From: Spirochaetae bacterium HGW-Spirochaetae-3
Lineage (GTDB): Bacteria; Spirochaetota; Spirochaetia; Treponematales; UBA12059
NCBI GenBank assembly: GCA_002839315.1
Contig: PGXV01000011.1
Span: 124,001-188,000, forward strand
Direction: 5' to 3'
DNA: 64,000 nucleotides
The notes beneath the pieces are model-generated. The model searched no databases and had not been told where the DNA came from. It saw only the letters and a list, made by a program, of their open reading frames with translations. A program made the position numbers and the translations under genes. The number at the start of each line of letters is the position of its first letter. Position 1 is the first letter of the stretch. Shown here in pieces: positions 21,496 to 30,733 of this stretch.

Positions 21496-22044
21496 TTAAT
21501 CCGCGTAATTTTTCTTTAGCAAGGCCGGAGCGTCGAGCCCGTAGGGGCATTTCGCCGTGCACTGTCCGGACCCGATACACGCCTCGGTATCCTCCATCCT
21601 CTCCTGCGATATCGGAGTCAGCCTGTTCGCCGAGGGAGAGCGCCGTATTAGCAATGACATCCGCGGGGTCAATGCGGGCGGATTGTCTATGTGACCAAGC
21701 CATCCGTCAAGCTCGCTCTCTCGCTGTACGCCCCAGATCGGTATCACGTCGTCGTACTGCGCGACGAACGCGTACGCCGCCGCGGAATCGGCGATGAGGC
21801 CACCGGACAGGTACTTCGTGGCGATGATGACCTCGTCGCGAATCCCTTCAAAGGCTCGCCCCAGCTTGGCCTCGCTGTCCGAGTAGGCGCGGGACGAGTC
21901 GAAGAACCGCAGGCCGCCCTCGACGTCGACGTCCTTGCGCGGCATCCTTACCGCGGTTTCCATGTCTACGCGCTGGATGGGAAGCGCGCCGAAGCCGCTC
22001 CGTTCTACGTGTATCCCGGTGCCGCCCAATGTCATCTTAACCAT
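21496..22044 (-). pseudogene. Aldo/keto reductase with C-terminal 4Fe-4S region, internally deleted
   Basis: 182 residues where the family has ~310-390. The start ([20 protein letters not shown]), the strand with [16 protein letters not shown] and the next strand (IIATKY) are normal, and the end carries a ferredoxin-like motif ([16 protein letters not shown]). The middle of the TIM barrel between them is missing without loss of frame, so a folded barrel cannot form. GGAGG precedes the start, so the reading frame could still be translated. Confidence 0.75.
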
Positions 22045-22215
22045 ACGCGCCCTCCTGAACTTGGCATGGGCTTATAGGCCCGTCGAAGTAAAACCCTGCA
22101 GGCTTCATGTACTTAAAGAATCACGTCGAAGGTAGCGTTGGTCTACGCTTACGGCCACGCCGGACGCGTCATGGGTACAGGCTCGGATAGCGCTTTATCG
22201 CCGCCAGCTTTATAT

Positions 22216-22229
22216 CGACAATACTGTCG
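22216..22229. promoter_or_regulatory. CGACA-N4-TGTCG operator-like palindrome
   Basis: A perfect inverted repeat CGACA-ATAC-TGTCG lies 117 bases upstream of the CooC-like gene, next to a TTGACG hexamer (22237). A very similar GACA-N4-TGTC palindrome lies upstream of the oxidoreductase at 27741-30443, so one regulator may control both. The rest of 22045-22345 holds no gene I can support. Confidence 0.45.
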
Positions 22230-22345
22230 TTTTTAGCTTGACGATTTCCCGGGGTGCCCTTAGAGTGATTTCGTCCTATTTTGAATTATTCCGAACTATA
22301 CCGAGGACGTATGAATCCCCGGGACTCCTGGACGATGGAAAATCC

Positions 22346-23137
22346 ATGAAAGATGATTCTGAAGACGCCGCGGAGAATACGAAGATCATAGCCGTAGCGG
22401 GTAAGGGCGGCGTAGGCAAGACGTCCCTGGCCGCCGTAATCGTCAAGCTGCTGGCGCAGTCTTTCCCCGACAAGAGAATCATCGCGATCGACGCCGACCC
22501 GGCGGTGGGCCTATCTACCGCCCTCGGCATAGAGGTTGTCACCACCCTGGACGACATCCGCAAGGAAGTCGTCGCGTCCGTGGAGAACGGCGAAACCAAA
22601 GAGGCCGTCGATCTGTTGGGCGAGGCTCAATACCGTATATACGACGCCATAGCGGAATCGAGCGGATTCTCTTTCATGGCCATCGGCAGACCCGAGGCCT
22701 CCGGATGCTATTGTTCGATCAACTCCTACCTGAAGGAAGTCATACGTATCCTTTCCAAGAACTTCGACTACGTCGTCATCGACGGCGAAGCCGGCATAGA
22801 GCAGGTAAACCGTCGCGTGATGGAAAAGGTAACGCACCTGCTTCTAGTGACTGACGCCAGCAAGAAGGGCGTGCAGGTAATCCATTCCATACGCAAGGTA
22901 GCCGACGAGCTCGTCATGTACGATAGGATCGGCGCCGTGGCGAACCGGCTTCCGGACCTCTCTGTCAAGGATTATATGGAGATGGGCGACATCACGGTGT
23001 TGGCGTATATAGCCGACGACCGGAATCTTGCAGCCTGCGACCTCGCCGGTGAGAATGTCCTCTATCTGCCGGACGACTCGGAAATTGTGCGGGGCGCGCG
23101 CGAGGCCCTTAAGAATATCGAAATACTGAAGGATTAG
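22346..23137 (+). CDS. CooC-like MinD/ParA-family ATPase
   Basis: 264 residues from ATG 22346 (an upstream TTG frame start adds an unlikely tail). The deviant Walker A GKGGVGKTS, switch region IAIDADPAVGLSTALG, and a CxC pair (GCYCS) near residue 120 match the CooC type of ATPase, which inserts metal into carbon-monoxide dehydrogenase and related enzymes as a dimer bridged by metal at the CxC site. First gene of a six-gene + strand operon with the dehydratase subunits and an ACS-like protein, suggesting it loads or reactivates a metal cluster there. Confidence 0.8.
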   Translation: MKDDSEDAAENTKIIAVAGKGGVGKTSLAAVIVKLLAQSFPDKRIIAIDADPAVGLSTALGIEVVTTLDDIRKEVVASVENGETKEAVDLLGEAQYRIYDAIAESSGFSFMAIGRPEASGCYCSINSYLKEVIRILSKNFDYVVIDGEAGIEQVNRRVMEKVTHLLLVTDASKKGVQVIHSIRKVADELVMYDRIGAVANRLPDLSVKDYMEMGDITVLAYIADDRNLAACDLAGENVLYLPDDSEIVRGAREALKNIEILKD

Positions 23138-23150
23138 GAAAGGGCCGGCG

Positions 23151-24344
23151 ATGAAGGATCTAAAGCACCTGTATTATCTCGAAAATTTGCTGCAAGACGC
23201 AAATAATAATCTCGTCCGCGAGGCTCAAGCGGGCGGACGCCTCGCCGTAGGCAGCGTCTGCAGCCTTATCCCCGAAGTCCTCTTGTCGCTGCCGGGATGC
23301 TTCCCCGTGCGCCTGCGCGCGCCTAACACCGGCTCCATAGACCTGGGCACGTACTATATGACGAGCATGTCGTGCGAATGCTGCCGTGCTCTCCTCGAGC
23401 GCGCGGTAGAGGGCGGTTATAAATTCCTAGATTGCATCATAGCGCCCGACGCCTGCGCACAGATGAACCGCTGCGTCGAGAACATAGACCTCCTCAAGCT
23501 ATGCGACAAGGAGAAGTTCTTCATCTCCTACTCGGACGTCCCGATGAAATCGGACGAGACGGCGCTCCGGCACTACGTCAAGCAGATGCGCATCCGCGTG
23601 CTCGAACAGCTCTCCGGCGTCTACGGGGTAGACGTTTCAGACGCGGCCCTGCGCGCGGCTGTCCTGGGTCACAACGAGGCATGCCGCCTCATTACCGCCA
23701 TTGGCGAATACCGCAAGGAAGATAATCCCCGCATTACAGGCTACGAGTTCGCCGTGCTGTGTACCGCTACCTACTGTTGCCCTAAAGACCTGCTCGTAGA
23801 CAAGCTACGCGAGACGCTCGATGAACTAGGCTCCCGCCAACCCGACTCGGGGAAGAATTTCCGCGCTCGCGTCGTCGTAGCCGGATCGGAGATCGATAAT
23901 CCGGATCTCATAAGGCTCATCGAGGGTTCGGGCGCCCTCGTGGTGGCCGACCGCTTCTGCTTCGGCTCACTGCCAGGCCGGCAGGAGATCGTATTGAACG
24001 ACGGCGAGGACGTGCTGCTGCAAATATGCCGGCAGTACCTGGCATGGGGGAAATGCGCGCGCTTCATGGATACCGCGAAGATCGAGGAGCGGCAGAGCTA
24101 TATCGACGAGCTGGCGAAGAGCTACCATGCGGACGGCATCATCTTCGAGCAGCAGAAATTCTGCGACTACTGGGGCTATGAGCGCGCCCTTGGCAGCCGC
24201 GTGATGAGGGACGACTACGGCTATCCCGTCCTGTCGGTGGACCTGCCCTACGCGGTGGGAACGAACGCCCAGCTACGCACGCGCGTCCAGGCCTTCGTCG
24301 AGAGCATCGAGATAAAGAACATCCAGGGGAAGGTAACGCGATGA
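23151..24344 (+). CDS. 2-hydroxyacyl-CoA dehydratase / benzoyl-CoA reductase family, subunit A
   Basis: 397 residues of the HgdB/BcrC-type fold. Cysteines in MSCECCRALLE and CTATYCCPKD and a late FEQQKFCDYWGYER match positions that bind the 4Fe-4S or double-cubane cluster in this superfamily. Its members use an electron pumped in at very low potential by an ATP-driven activator to reduce or dehydrate difficult substrates; some are double-cubane proteins acting on small molecules. The next gene overlaps by 4 bases (ATGA), as expected for partner subunits. Substrate unknown. Confidence 0.85.
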   Translation: MKDLKHLYYLENLLQDANNNLVREAQAGGRLAVGSVCSLIPEVLLSLPGCFPVRLRAPNTGSIDLGTYYMTSMSCECCRALLERAVEGGYKFLDCIIAPDACAQMNRCVENIDLLKLCDKEKFFISYSDVPMKSDETALRHYVKQMRIRVLEQLSGVYGVDVSDAALRAAVLGHNEACRLITAIGEYRKEDNPRITGYEFAVLCTATYCCPKDLLVDKLRETLDELGSRQPDSGKNFRARVVVAGSEIDNPDLIRLIEGSGALVVADRFCFGSLPGRQEIVLNDGEDVLLQICRQYLAWGKCARFMDTAKIEERQSYIDELAKSYHADGIIFEQQKFCDYWGYERALGSRVMRDDYGYPVLSVDLPYAVGTNAQLRTRVQAFVESIEIKNIQGKVTR

Positions 24345-25879
24345 GCACGGCGATGGGCAGCGAAAGGCTCGGAAATTTTTATACGGGCGGGAAGACCCGA
24401 ACGCGCCGCGAGTGGCGCGGCCTCAAGGATACCTGGTACGATTACACCCGCTGGCTATTTATATGGAAGACGATGATCAAATTCGCGACGAACCCGAACA
24501 ACGTGAGGGGCATGTTCCGCTATCGCTGGATGGCCAACTACCTCGTCGCGCCCGACTTCGTCGATCGTCACACCGAGGGCCTTCGCGGCCCGCAACTTCG
24601 GATAGCGCACCAGGAGTTCGACCTCATCGTCGAGCACATGTGCGATACCATATCCACCCTGTTCAAGGCGGATCCGCTCATCGGGAACGACGAGAGGCTT
24701 TCCAAGAGCATAGTCGTATTCGACGAGAACATGATGAGCCACATCATGAACGGCTTCCCGAATCTGCGCATGATATGTATCGAGATACCGCCGATATACA
24801 CGAGTTCCACCATGTGCCAGGACGGCGTCCTGCATTATATCGACGTGTCGCAGTCTTACGGTATTCCCGGAGACGTCTGTCCCATGCCTTCGGCCGAGCT
24901 CGGCGTCGCCATAGAGGACGACTATCCTCACATCGGCGCGTGCATGGTCCAATGCAATACCACCTGCGACGGCAGCCTCATGGCTAACGGCCTCGAAGCC
25001 CGCCGCTTCAAGATCCCGACCTTCCAGCTGGCCGTGCCCATCCGCCATACCCAGGACTCGGTCCAGGAGTACGCCGCCGACGAGGTGAAGAACGCCGTAC
25101 GCTTCATCGAGGAACAAACCGGAGAGCGATTCGACTGGGATAACTACTTCAAGTGCATGGATATCTTCAATCAGGAGACCAAGCAGATGCTCGAGTGGCT
25201 CGACCTGAGCCGCTCCCCGTATCCTCAGGTCATCGGCAACAACGTGGCGCTCTATCGCGACGCCACCTATCAGGTGGCCGGCGGCCGCGACGCCCGCTTC
25301 CTCGAGGCCGACGAGGAGATCACGAGGCTAGCCGTCGAAGGGTACAAGGCGAAAGCCCTCTGCGCGCCAGAGGTCCGCCACCGCGCCATCCTGTGGGGAG
25401 TCCAGGCCCAGTACTATACGGCCTTCCCGCTCTGGCTTCAGAACTGCTGGGGCATACTGCCTCTCATCGATATGCTGAGCCTCACGTCGACGCGCATCTT
25501 CAGTATTGACGATAGAGACCAGGCGATGCTCGACATGGCCCATCTTTACCAGAACATGACCATGCGCAACCGCTCTAACGGCGGGTACGAGGTAGGCGTA
25601 AACGACCTATGGCGATTCTGCGAGAGCTTCAAGGCCGACATGGTCATCATGTACGAGCATATCGGATGTAAGGCCATGGCGGGCTATCACGGTATCTTCG
25701 AGGAGCAGGCCCGTGAGCGTGGCATAAAGATGGTGTGGGTTACCCACGGGCTCATGGACCCGCGCGCCGCCTCGCGGAAGGACATGCGCAACGACGTGAG
25801 CCGCTACATGCACACGGTGCTAGGCGAGGAGGCACTCGACGCGAGCCTGGAAGACTTCGACGACTCGAACGCATGGTAA
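24341..25879 (+). CDS. 2-hydroxyacyl-CoA dehydratase / benzoyl-CoA reductase family, subunit B
   Basis: 512 residues, longer than the usual 370-450. Family features include NGFPNLRMICIEIPPIY, the Cys-containing VQCNTTCDGSLMANG, the NYFKCMDIFNQETKQ helix and the C-terminal EHIGCKAMAGYHG followed by a Rossmann-like half. It starts in overlap with subunit A and is followed by the activator. An N-terminal ~60-residue extension rich in Arg and aromatic residues is unusual for the family. Confidence 0.8.
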   Translation: MSTAMGSERLGNFYTGGKTRTRREWRGLKDTWYDYTRWLFIWKTMIKFATNPNNVRGMFRYRWMANYLVAPDFVDRHTEGLRGPQLRIAHQEFDLIVEHMCDTISTLFKADPLIGNDERLSKSIVVFDENMMSHIMNGFPNLRMICIEIPPIYTSSTMCQDGVLHYIDVSQSYGIPGDVCPMPSAELGVAIEDDYPHIGACMVQCNTTCDGSLMANGLEARRFKIPTFQLAVPIRHTQDSVQEYAADEVKNAVRFIEEQTGERFDWDNYFKCMDIFNQETKQMLEWLDLSRSPYPQVIGNNVALYRDATYQVAGGRDARFLEADEEITRLAVEGYKAKALCAPEVRHRAILWGVQAQYYTAFPLWLQNCWGILPLIDMLSLTSTRIFSIDDRDQAMLDMAHLYQNMTMRNRSNGGYEVGVNDLWRFCESFKADMVIMYEHIGCKAMAGYHGIFEEQARERGIKMVWVTHGLMDPRAASRKDMRNDVSRYMHTVLGEEALDASLEDFDDSNAW

Positions 25880-25935
25880 CGCCTCGCAAGGCAACCTGAC
25901 GGTAATTCTTGAAAGCAACCAAGGAGATGAATACG

Positions 25936-26739
25936 ATGAAATACTATGGCGGCTGCGATGCCGGAAGTACGTATACTAAATGCGCGATTGTGGATGAGAC
26001 CGGGAAGCTCGTGGCCTCCGTGACGAGCCGTAGCCGGATCAACCCGGTCCTGAGCGCGCAGGCCGCGCTGGACGAGGCCGTCGCCACGCTGGACGACCTC
26101 AAGGGAGCCAAGGACCTGGCCTACCTCATCGGTACGGGCTACGGGCGCAACAAGGTGCCGTTCGCCGATGAGAATATTTCCGAGATAAGCTGCCACGCCA
26201 TGGGCGTGCACGTCGTGGACCCTTCGGTGAAATCCATACTCGATATCGGCGGCCAGGACGTAAAGGGCATAGCGATAGACGCAGACGGAACGGTGCTCAA
26301 TTTCGCGATGAACGATAAGTGCTCCGCCGGTACCGGCCGCTTCTTCGAGGCGATGGCTCACGCCTTCGAGATGCCGCTCGACGAGTTCTCAAAGCTATCG
26401 CTCAAGGCCAAGAACGTCATCCCTATAACGGCACAATGCACGGTATTCGCCGAGAGCGAGGTCATATCGCTCGTTGGCGAGGGTAAGCCGATGGACGAGA
26501 TAGCCGCGGGCATCCAGCTTTCCGTGGCCAAGCGATGCTTCGTAATGGCGAAGAAAGCCGCGGCGACCGATAGCATCGCGCTGACCGGCGGCTGCGCCAA
26601 GAACCATGGACTAAAGCAGGCCATCGAACGGGTCCTCAAGATCAAGGTCGTCGACTTGCCCGTCGACCCGCAGCTCATGGGCGCCCTGGGCGCCGCCGAA
26701 TACGCCCGCCAGAAGGGCCTCGCGTCCGCCAAGGCGTAG
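25936..26739 (+). CDS. Acyl-CoA dehydratase activator ATPase (BadF/BadG/BcrA/BcrD/HgdC family)
   Basis: 267 residues of the actin-like ASKHA ATPase fold. It shows the phosphate loop GGCDAGSTYTKCAI, the second motif LDIGGQDVKGI, and the two cysteines that bind a 4Fe-4S cluster shared across the homodimer (MNDKCSAGTGRF and TAQCTVFAESEV). This protein uses ATP to push single electrons into the dehydratase-type enzyme encoded by the two preceding genes. Start at 25936 is set by AAGGAG nine bases upstream. Confidence 0.92.
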   Translation: MKYYGGCDAGSTYTKCAIVDETGKLVASVTSRSRINPVLSAQAALDEAVATLDDLKGAKDLAYLIGTGYGRNKVPFADENISEISCHAMGVHVVDPSVKSILDIGGQDVKGIAIDADGTVLNFAMNDKCSAGTGRFFEAMAHAFEMPLDEFSKLSLKAKNVIPITAQCTVFAESEVISLVGEGKPMDEIAAGIQLSVAKRCFVMAKKAAATDSIALTGGCAKNHGLKQAIERVLKIKVVDLPVDPQLMGALGAAEYARQKGLASAKA

Positions 26740-26755
26740 TAAAAAGGAAGCAACA

Positions 26756-26911
26756 ATGAAAGTCCTGCTGATAATCGCGTACGTGGCGCTAGGCCTGTTC
26801 CTCCTTTCCCTCGCGGTCTACTTTAGCAACCTGGACATGAAGGCCGCGGCCGGGATGCAGGCGTTCCTCAGGAATCACTACGACAGGATAAAGCGCGACC
26901 GGCGCCTCTAA
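26756..26911 (+). CDS. 51-residue single-helix membrane peptide
   Basis: MKVLLIIAYVALGLFLLSLA begins a strong transmembrane helix, followed by a basic amphipathic tail (NHYDRIKRDRRL). AAGGAA lies 7 bases upstream and the gene fits tightly between activator (16 bases) and the ACS-like gene (34 bases), so it is very likely translated. It may anchor the complex to the membrane. No family recognised. Confidence 0.6.
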   Translation: MKVLLIIAYVALGLFLLSLAVYFSNLDMKAAAGMQAFLRNHYDRIKRDRRL

Positions 26912-26945
26912 CAGGCGACCTTGGAACGAGTGGTAGTAATCGGCG

Positions 26946-27668
26946 ATGCTATTATATGATAGGCTGATCGAAGACTGCCTCGGCCTCCTAAAAGGGAGGC
27001 CGGGGCGCCGCCTGGCTGAAGGCGTTACCGGCGCGGACTGGCCGGACGCCGGAGACTGCAACCTCATCCTGAAGGGCGAGATGGCGTACGAGCTGGGAGG
27101 CGGCAGCCTCCCTGCCGTCAGCGGGATCGGGTTCACGTCGTCGGACCGGCACGTATGCGGCGACGAGATATGGCTCTACGGCCGGGACCTGCCCGAGCTT
27201 AGGGAAGACGCGCCCTACGCGCGGCTGGTTTTCCTGCGGGTAGCCGAGAATGGACTAGGCGATGAAGCCGCGGCTTACGCCGCTATTCGGAAGATAGAAT
27301 ATACGCGATACCATGTAGCGCCTCAGGGTTATATGATGCGCATATCCGCGGCTATGGAACGCGAGTCCGTTCGCGTCGGCCGCGAGGCCTTGCGGGCCGG
27401 GTTGGATTTCTCCAAGGTCGGCGGGCTTTTCCTCGATGGCTACCGCCGCCACCCCGAAGTCCTGGCAGCCAAGCTGATATTCATAACGCTCCCGGATTTC
27501 CCGTATGAAGAGCTGGGCCGACAGGTCCGCCAAGCCGAGAAGATTACCGGGGCGCTCGACCATATCTTCAAGAACCTGCGCATGGATTGCTCGTCGTGCG
27601 AACTGAAGGAGGTGTGCGACGAGGTCGAAGGGATGAGGGCGCTACACTCCTCCAACGCGGGGAAGTAA
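26946..27668 (+). CDS. Acetyl-CoA synthase/CODH beta-subunit-like protein
   Basis: 240 residues. The middle (YMMRISAAMERESVRVGREA then LDFSKVGGLFLDGYRRHPEV) resembles the second domain of acetyl-CoA synthase (AcsB/CdhC), and the C-terminus carries a compact cysteine motif (MDCSSCELKEVCDEVEGM). The catalytic A-cluster domain is absent. Last gene of the operon; a strong terminator follows at 27691. With the CooC-like ATPase it points to a role in metal-cluster assembly or protein interaction. The family assignment rests on remembered motifs only. Confidence 0.5.
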   Translation: MLLYDRLIEDCLGLLKGRPGRRLAEGVTGADWPDAGDCNLILKGEMAYELGGGSLPAVSGIGFTSSDRHVCGDEIWLYGRDLPELREDAPYARLVFLRVAENGLGDEAAAYAAIRKIEYTRYHVAPQGYMMRISAAMERESVRVGREALRAGLDFSKVGGLFLDGYRRHPEVLAAKLIFITLPDFPYEELGRQVRQAEKITGALDHIFKNLRMDCSSCELKEVCDEVEGMRALHSSNAGK

Positions 27669-27690
27669 GAGAGCCCGGAGCGAGGACAAA

Positions 27691-27722
27691 GAAAAGCCAA
27701 GCATCGCGCTTGGCTTTTCTAT
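27691..27722 (+). terminator. Intrinsic terminator after the dehydratase-type operon
   Basis: AAAAGCCAAGC - ATCGC - GCTTGGCTTTT stem-loop with U-rich end, 22 bases after the last stop. The A-run on the other arm lets it serve the convergent oxidoreductase gene as well. Confidence 0.85.
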
Positions 27723-27740
27723 TTGTCGTATCGCGCGGCG

Positions 27741-30443
27741 TTACTTGCCTTTTACGGTAAATTGGCCGGTTATTCCCTTCGCGGCTATCCTGCCGCCGCG
27801 CTTCAGCATATTCGGGGCTACCACTCCGATAACCGCCTTCTCGAATACCCCGCCGACCGCGTCGCTCTTTCTTACGAGCTGGATAGCGTCGAACTGGCAT
27901 TTCGTGGTGCAGATGCCGCAGCCGACGCACATATACTCGTCGACGATAGAGGCGCCGCAACCCAGGCAACGCTCGGTCTCCTTCTTGACCTGCTCCTCCG
28001 ACAGAGTACCCCGGAGGTCGCGGAAAGTACCCTTCGCCGTGGCTGCGGTCTCTCCGACGGGCCTCTGCCTGGGCATCGAGTCATAGCTCTCCAGGTCCGC
28101 GTTCTTCTTATCCAGCTCCTTGTACTGCTTGCGGTCGCGACCTATGACGAGACTCTGGCCGGGCTGCACGAAGCGGTGGATGGAAATGGCGGCTTCCTTG
28201 CCCGCGGCGATCGCGTCTATGGCGAACTTAGGACCCGTAAACGCGTCGCCGCCCGCGAAGATATCCGAGTGAGCGGTCTGGTACGTGAAGGCGTCGGCCT
28301 TGACGGTATCGTTGCGGTTCAGCTCCACCTTGGTGCCTTCAAGAAGCGCGCCCCATTGGATGGACTGGCCGACGGTCAGGAGGACCTTGTCGCAGTCGAC
28401 GGTCTTGGTTTCTTTTTCGTCATACGCGGGATTGAACCTGCGATCGGCGTCGAAGACCTTGACGCACTTCTTGAAGACGACGCTCTTTACTTTACCGCCC
28501 CCCTGGATGATTTCCCTCGGCCCCCAAGCGTTGTGGATGACGATGCCTTCCGCCTCGGCCTCTTCTATCTCATCCACGGACGCGGGCATGATATCTCGGG
28601 TTTCAAGGCAGAACATCGAAACGGTTTTCGCGCCTGCCCGCACGGCGGTCCTCGCCACGTCTATGGCTACGTTGCCGCCGCCGATGACGACGACGTCGCC
28701 GTCGAGCATGGCTTCCTTACCGAGGTTGATATCGCGAAGGAAGTCTACGCCGGCTACGGCGCCCTCGGCGTCCTCTCCCGGTATGCCTATCCTGCGTCCG
28801 CCCTGAGCGCCGATAGCCATATAGAAGGCCTTGTAGCCCTCGGCCCGGAGCTGGTCGAGAGTGACGTCCTTGCCGACCTCGACGCCGGTCTTGAATGCGA
28901 CGCCCATCTCCCTGAGCACGTCGATCTCGGCCTCGACGACGTCCTTCTCCAGGCGGAAGGATGGGATTCCGAGCATCAGCATACCGCCGAGCTTCTTCTC
29001 CTTCTCGTACACGGTGACGGGGTAGCCCTTCTGCGCGAGGTAGAACGCACAGGAGAGGCCCGCCGGGCCGGCGCCGACGACGGCGACCTTCTGGGGATAT
29101 GGCTTACCGATAGTGTTGAGCATCGGCGGAACGTAGCGGGTCCTCGCGTCGAGGTCCCGCTGGGCTATGAACTTCTTGATCTCGTCGATGGCTACGGGCT
29201 CGTCTATATCGCCGCGGGTACAGGCATCCTCGCAGCGTCGGTTGCATATGCGCCCGCATACCGCGGGGAAGGGGTTCTCCTTCTTGATGAGCTCCAAGGC
29301 CTCGCGGTATTTCCCCTGCGCGGCCAGCTTGACATAGCCCTGGATGCCGATGTGGGCCGGGCAGTTGGTCTTGCACGGCGAGGTGCCCGATTCCACGACG
29401 TCGACGCGCGTAGTCCGGTAGTCGGGATTCCACTTGTCCGGGCCCCACATGGTATCCCTCGGATGCTCGTGCTTGAATTCGGTAACGACGGGCGTCTTCG
29501 AGCATAGCTTCTGTCCCAGCTTCACGGCGTTGACCTGGCAGTTCTCGACGCACTGGCCGCACGCGACGCATTTCTCGGGGTCGACCTTGGCGCCGTAATT
29601 AGAGCGGCTGAAGTCGAACGCGTTATAGTACTCGCTGACGCGTAGCGCGAAGCAGGAGCAGCCGCAGCAGTTGCATATGGCGAGGGTCTTGCCGGGACCG
29701 TCCAGGTTCGGCGTCTGATGGACGAGGCCGTTGTCCTCCGCGCGCCTCAGGATCTCGTAGGCTTCTTCCTTGTCGATCTGCCTGGCCTTGCCGGTGCGCA
29801 CGAAAAATTCAGCGCCGTCGTCCAGCTGGATGCACATGTCCGTTTCCAGGTGACCGCATCCTTCGCCCATGAGGCGGCGGGAACGGCGGCAGGTGCAGTC
29901 TGATACGGCCAGCATGTACGCGTTCTCGACGTAGTTGGAGACCTCCTCGAAGCTACGGGTTACGGTTTCTCCGGATATGGCCTTCTCGACGGGAATGACG
30001 CGCATGAGGCCGTTGCCGACGGGCAAGTTTGGCGCCAGCATCTGCGTTCGCCTGCGGGTATAGTCTTCGAAGCACTCGCCAAGGACGGGATACCGTTCGG
30101 CGTTAGCCGTATTGGCGACCATGCATTCCATGATGCCGGGCACCCAGATCGGCAGGAAACATTTGTCCTCTCCGTCATGCTTGGCGATCTTGCAGACGCC
30201 CGCGTCCGCCAACTTCAGGAGTTGCTCGGCGCAGTGCTCTTCGGGCTTGCCTACGTTCCTTGCGACGTCGGCGACGGTCAGCCATTTCCTTACTTTAAGC
30301 CCGAGCCCGACCTCGGCCATGTCGTCCGTAACGACCGGATCGAGAATCCTGTATTCCGGATCTTCTACCGTGATACCCGTATAGGTCAAGGATTCGATGC
30401 TGATCTTGCACGCCAACTTCATGATGAGGGGGCGTTTTGCCAT
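27741..30443 (-). CDS. FAD/NAD(P)-binding 4Fe-4S oxidoreductase, GltD/NfnB-like fusion, copy 2
   Basis: 900 residues with the same domain order as the product of 15148-17820: cysteine-rich N-terminal domain (CTCRRSRRLMGEGCGH; CNCCGCSCFA), ferredoxin motif CVACGQCVENCQ (one Pro changed), GltD-like FeS domain (CGRICNRRCEDACTRG), FAD fold (VAVVGAGPAGLSCAFYL), NAD(P) fold (VVVIGGGNVAIDVA) and C-terminal CVGCGICTTKC. The start at 30443 is fixed by AGGAG eight bases upstream. Unlike copy 1 it has no DUF5692 gene behind it; instead it is convergent with the dehydratase-type operon, to which it could feed electrons. Confidence 0.85.
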   Translation of the reverse strand: MAKRPLIMKLACKISIESLTYTGITVEDPEYRILDPVVTDDMAEVGLGLKVRKWLTVADVARNVGKPEEHCAEQLLKLADAGVCKIAKHDGEDKCFLPIWVPGIMECMVANTANAERYPVLGECFEDYTRRRTQMLAPNLPVGNGLMRVIPVEKAISGETVTRSFEEVSNYVENAYMLAVSDCTCRRSRRLMGEGCGHLETDMCIQLDDGAEFFVRTGKARQIDKEEAYEILRRAEDNGLVHQTPNLDGPGKTLAICNCCGCSCFALRVSEYYNAFDFSRSNYGAKVDPEKCVACGQCVENCQVNAVKLGQKLCSKTPVVTEFKHEHPRDTMWGPDKWNPDYRTTRVDVVESGTSPCKTNCPAHIGIQGYVKLAAQGKYREALELIKKENPFPAVCGRICNRRCEDACTRGDIDEPVAIDEIKKFIAQRDLDARTRYVPPMLNTIGKPYPQKVAVVGAGPAGLSCAFYLAQKGYPVTVYEKEKKLGGMLMLGIPSFRLEKDVVEAEIDVLREMGVAFKTGVEVGKDVTLDQLRAEGYKAFYMAIGAQGGRRIGIPGEDAEGAVAGVDFLRDINLGKEAMLDGDVVVIGGGNVAIDVARTAVRAGAKTVSMFCLETRDIMPASVDEIEEAEAEGIVIHNAWGPREIIQGGGKVKSVVFKKCVKVFDADRRFNPAYDEKETKTVDCDKVLLTVGQSIQWGALLEGTKVELNRNDTVKADAFTYQTAHSDIFAGGDAFTGPKFAIDAIAAGKEAAISIHRFVQPGQSLVIGRDRKQYKELDKKNADLESYDSMPRQRPVGETAATAKGTFRDLRGTLSEEQVKKETERCLGCGASIVDEYMCVGCGICTTKCQFDAIQLVRKSDAVGGVFEKAVIGVVAPNMLKRGGRIAAKGITGQFTVKGK

Positions 30444-30466
30444 TGCTAGTCTCCTGTATCGATAAA

Positions 30467-30496
30467 TTATTATACCCGACAGTAGTGTCATAATAT
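30467..30496. promoter_or_regulatory. TTATTAT...GACA-N4-TGTC...ATAATAT inverted repeat
   Basis: Upstream of the oxidoreductase start, GACA-GTAG-TGTC (30478-30489) is nested in an outer A/T inverted repeat. The core matches the palindrome at 22216-22229, suggesting a common regulator. The remaining 30497-30733 sequence has no gene; an AT-rich stretch at 30675-30715 may hold the promoter for the next gene. Confidence 0.45.
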
Positions 30497-30733
30497 ATCG
30501 ATATTTCTAATCTCACAAGAAATAAAACAGCGACGGTGATTCGATCCCTGCTTCATCGCGAGAATAGACTTCAGTGCGATGATTGCTCGCTTGGCTGCCA
30601 GCACGCAACCGAACCACCGGCTCCCGGTGCCGTTTAAGTATATGGGATGTAAGGAAGAGATCTTTATTAGCTAAAAAGTTTTATACTGTTTATATTAAAT
30701 AATACATAGACAAGCTAAGTGAAAGGAAACGAC

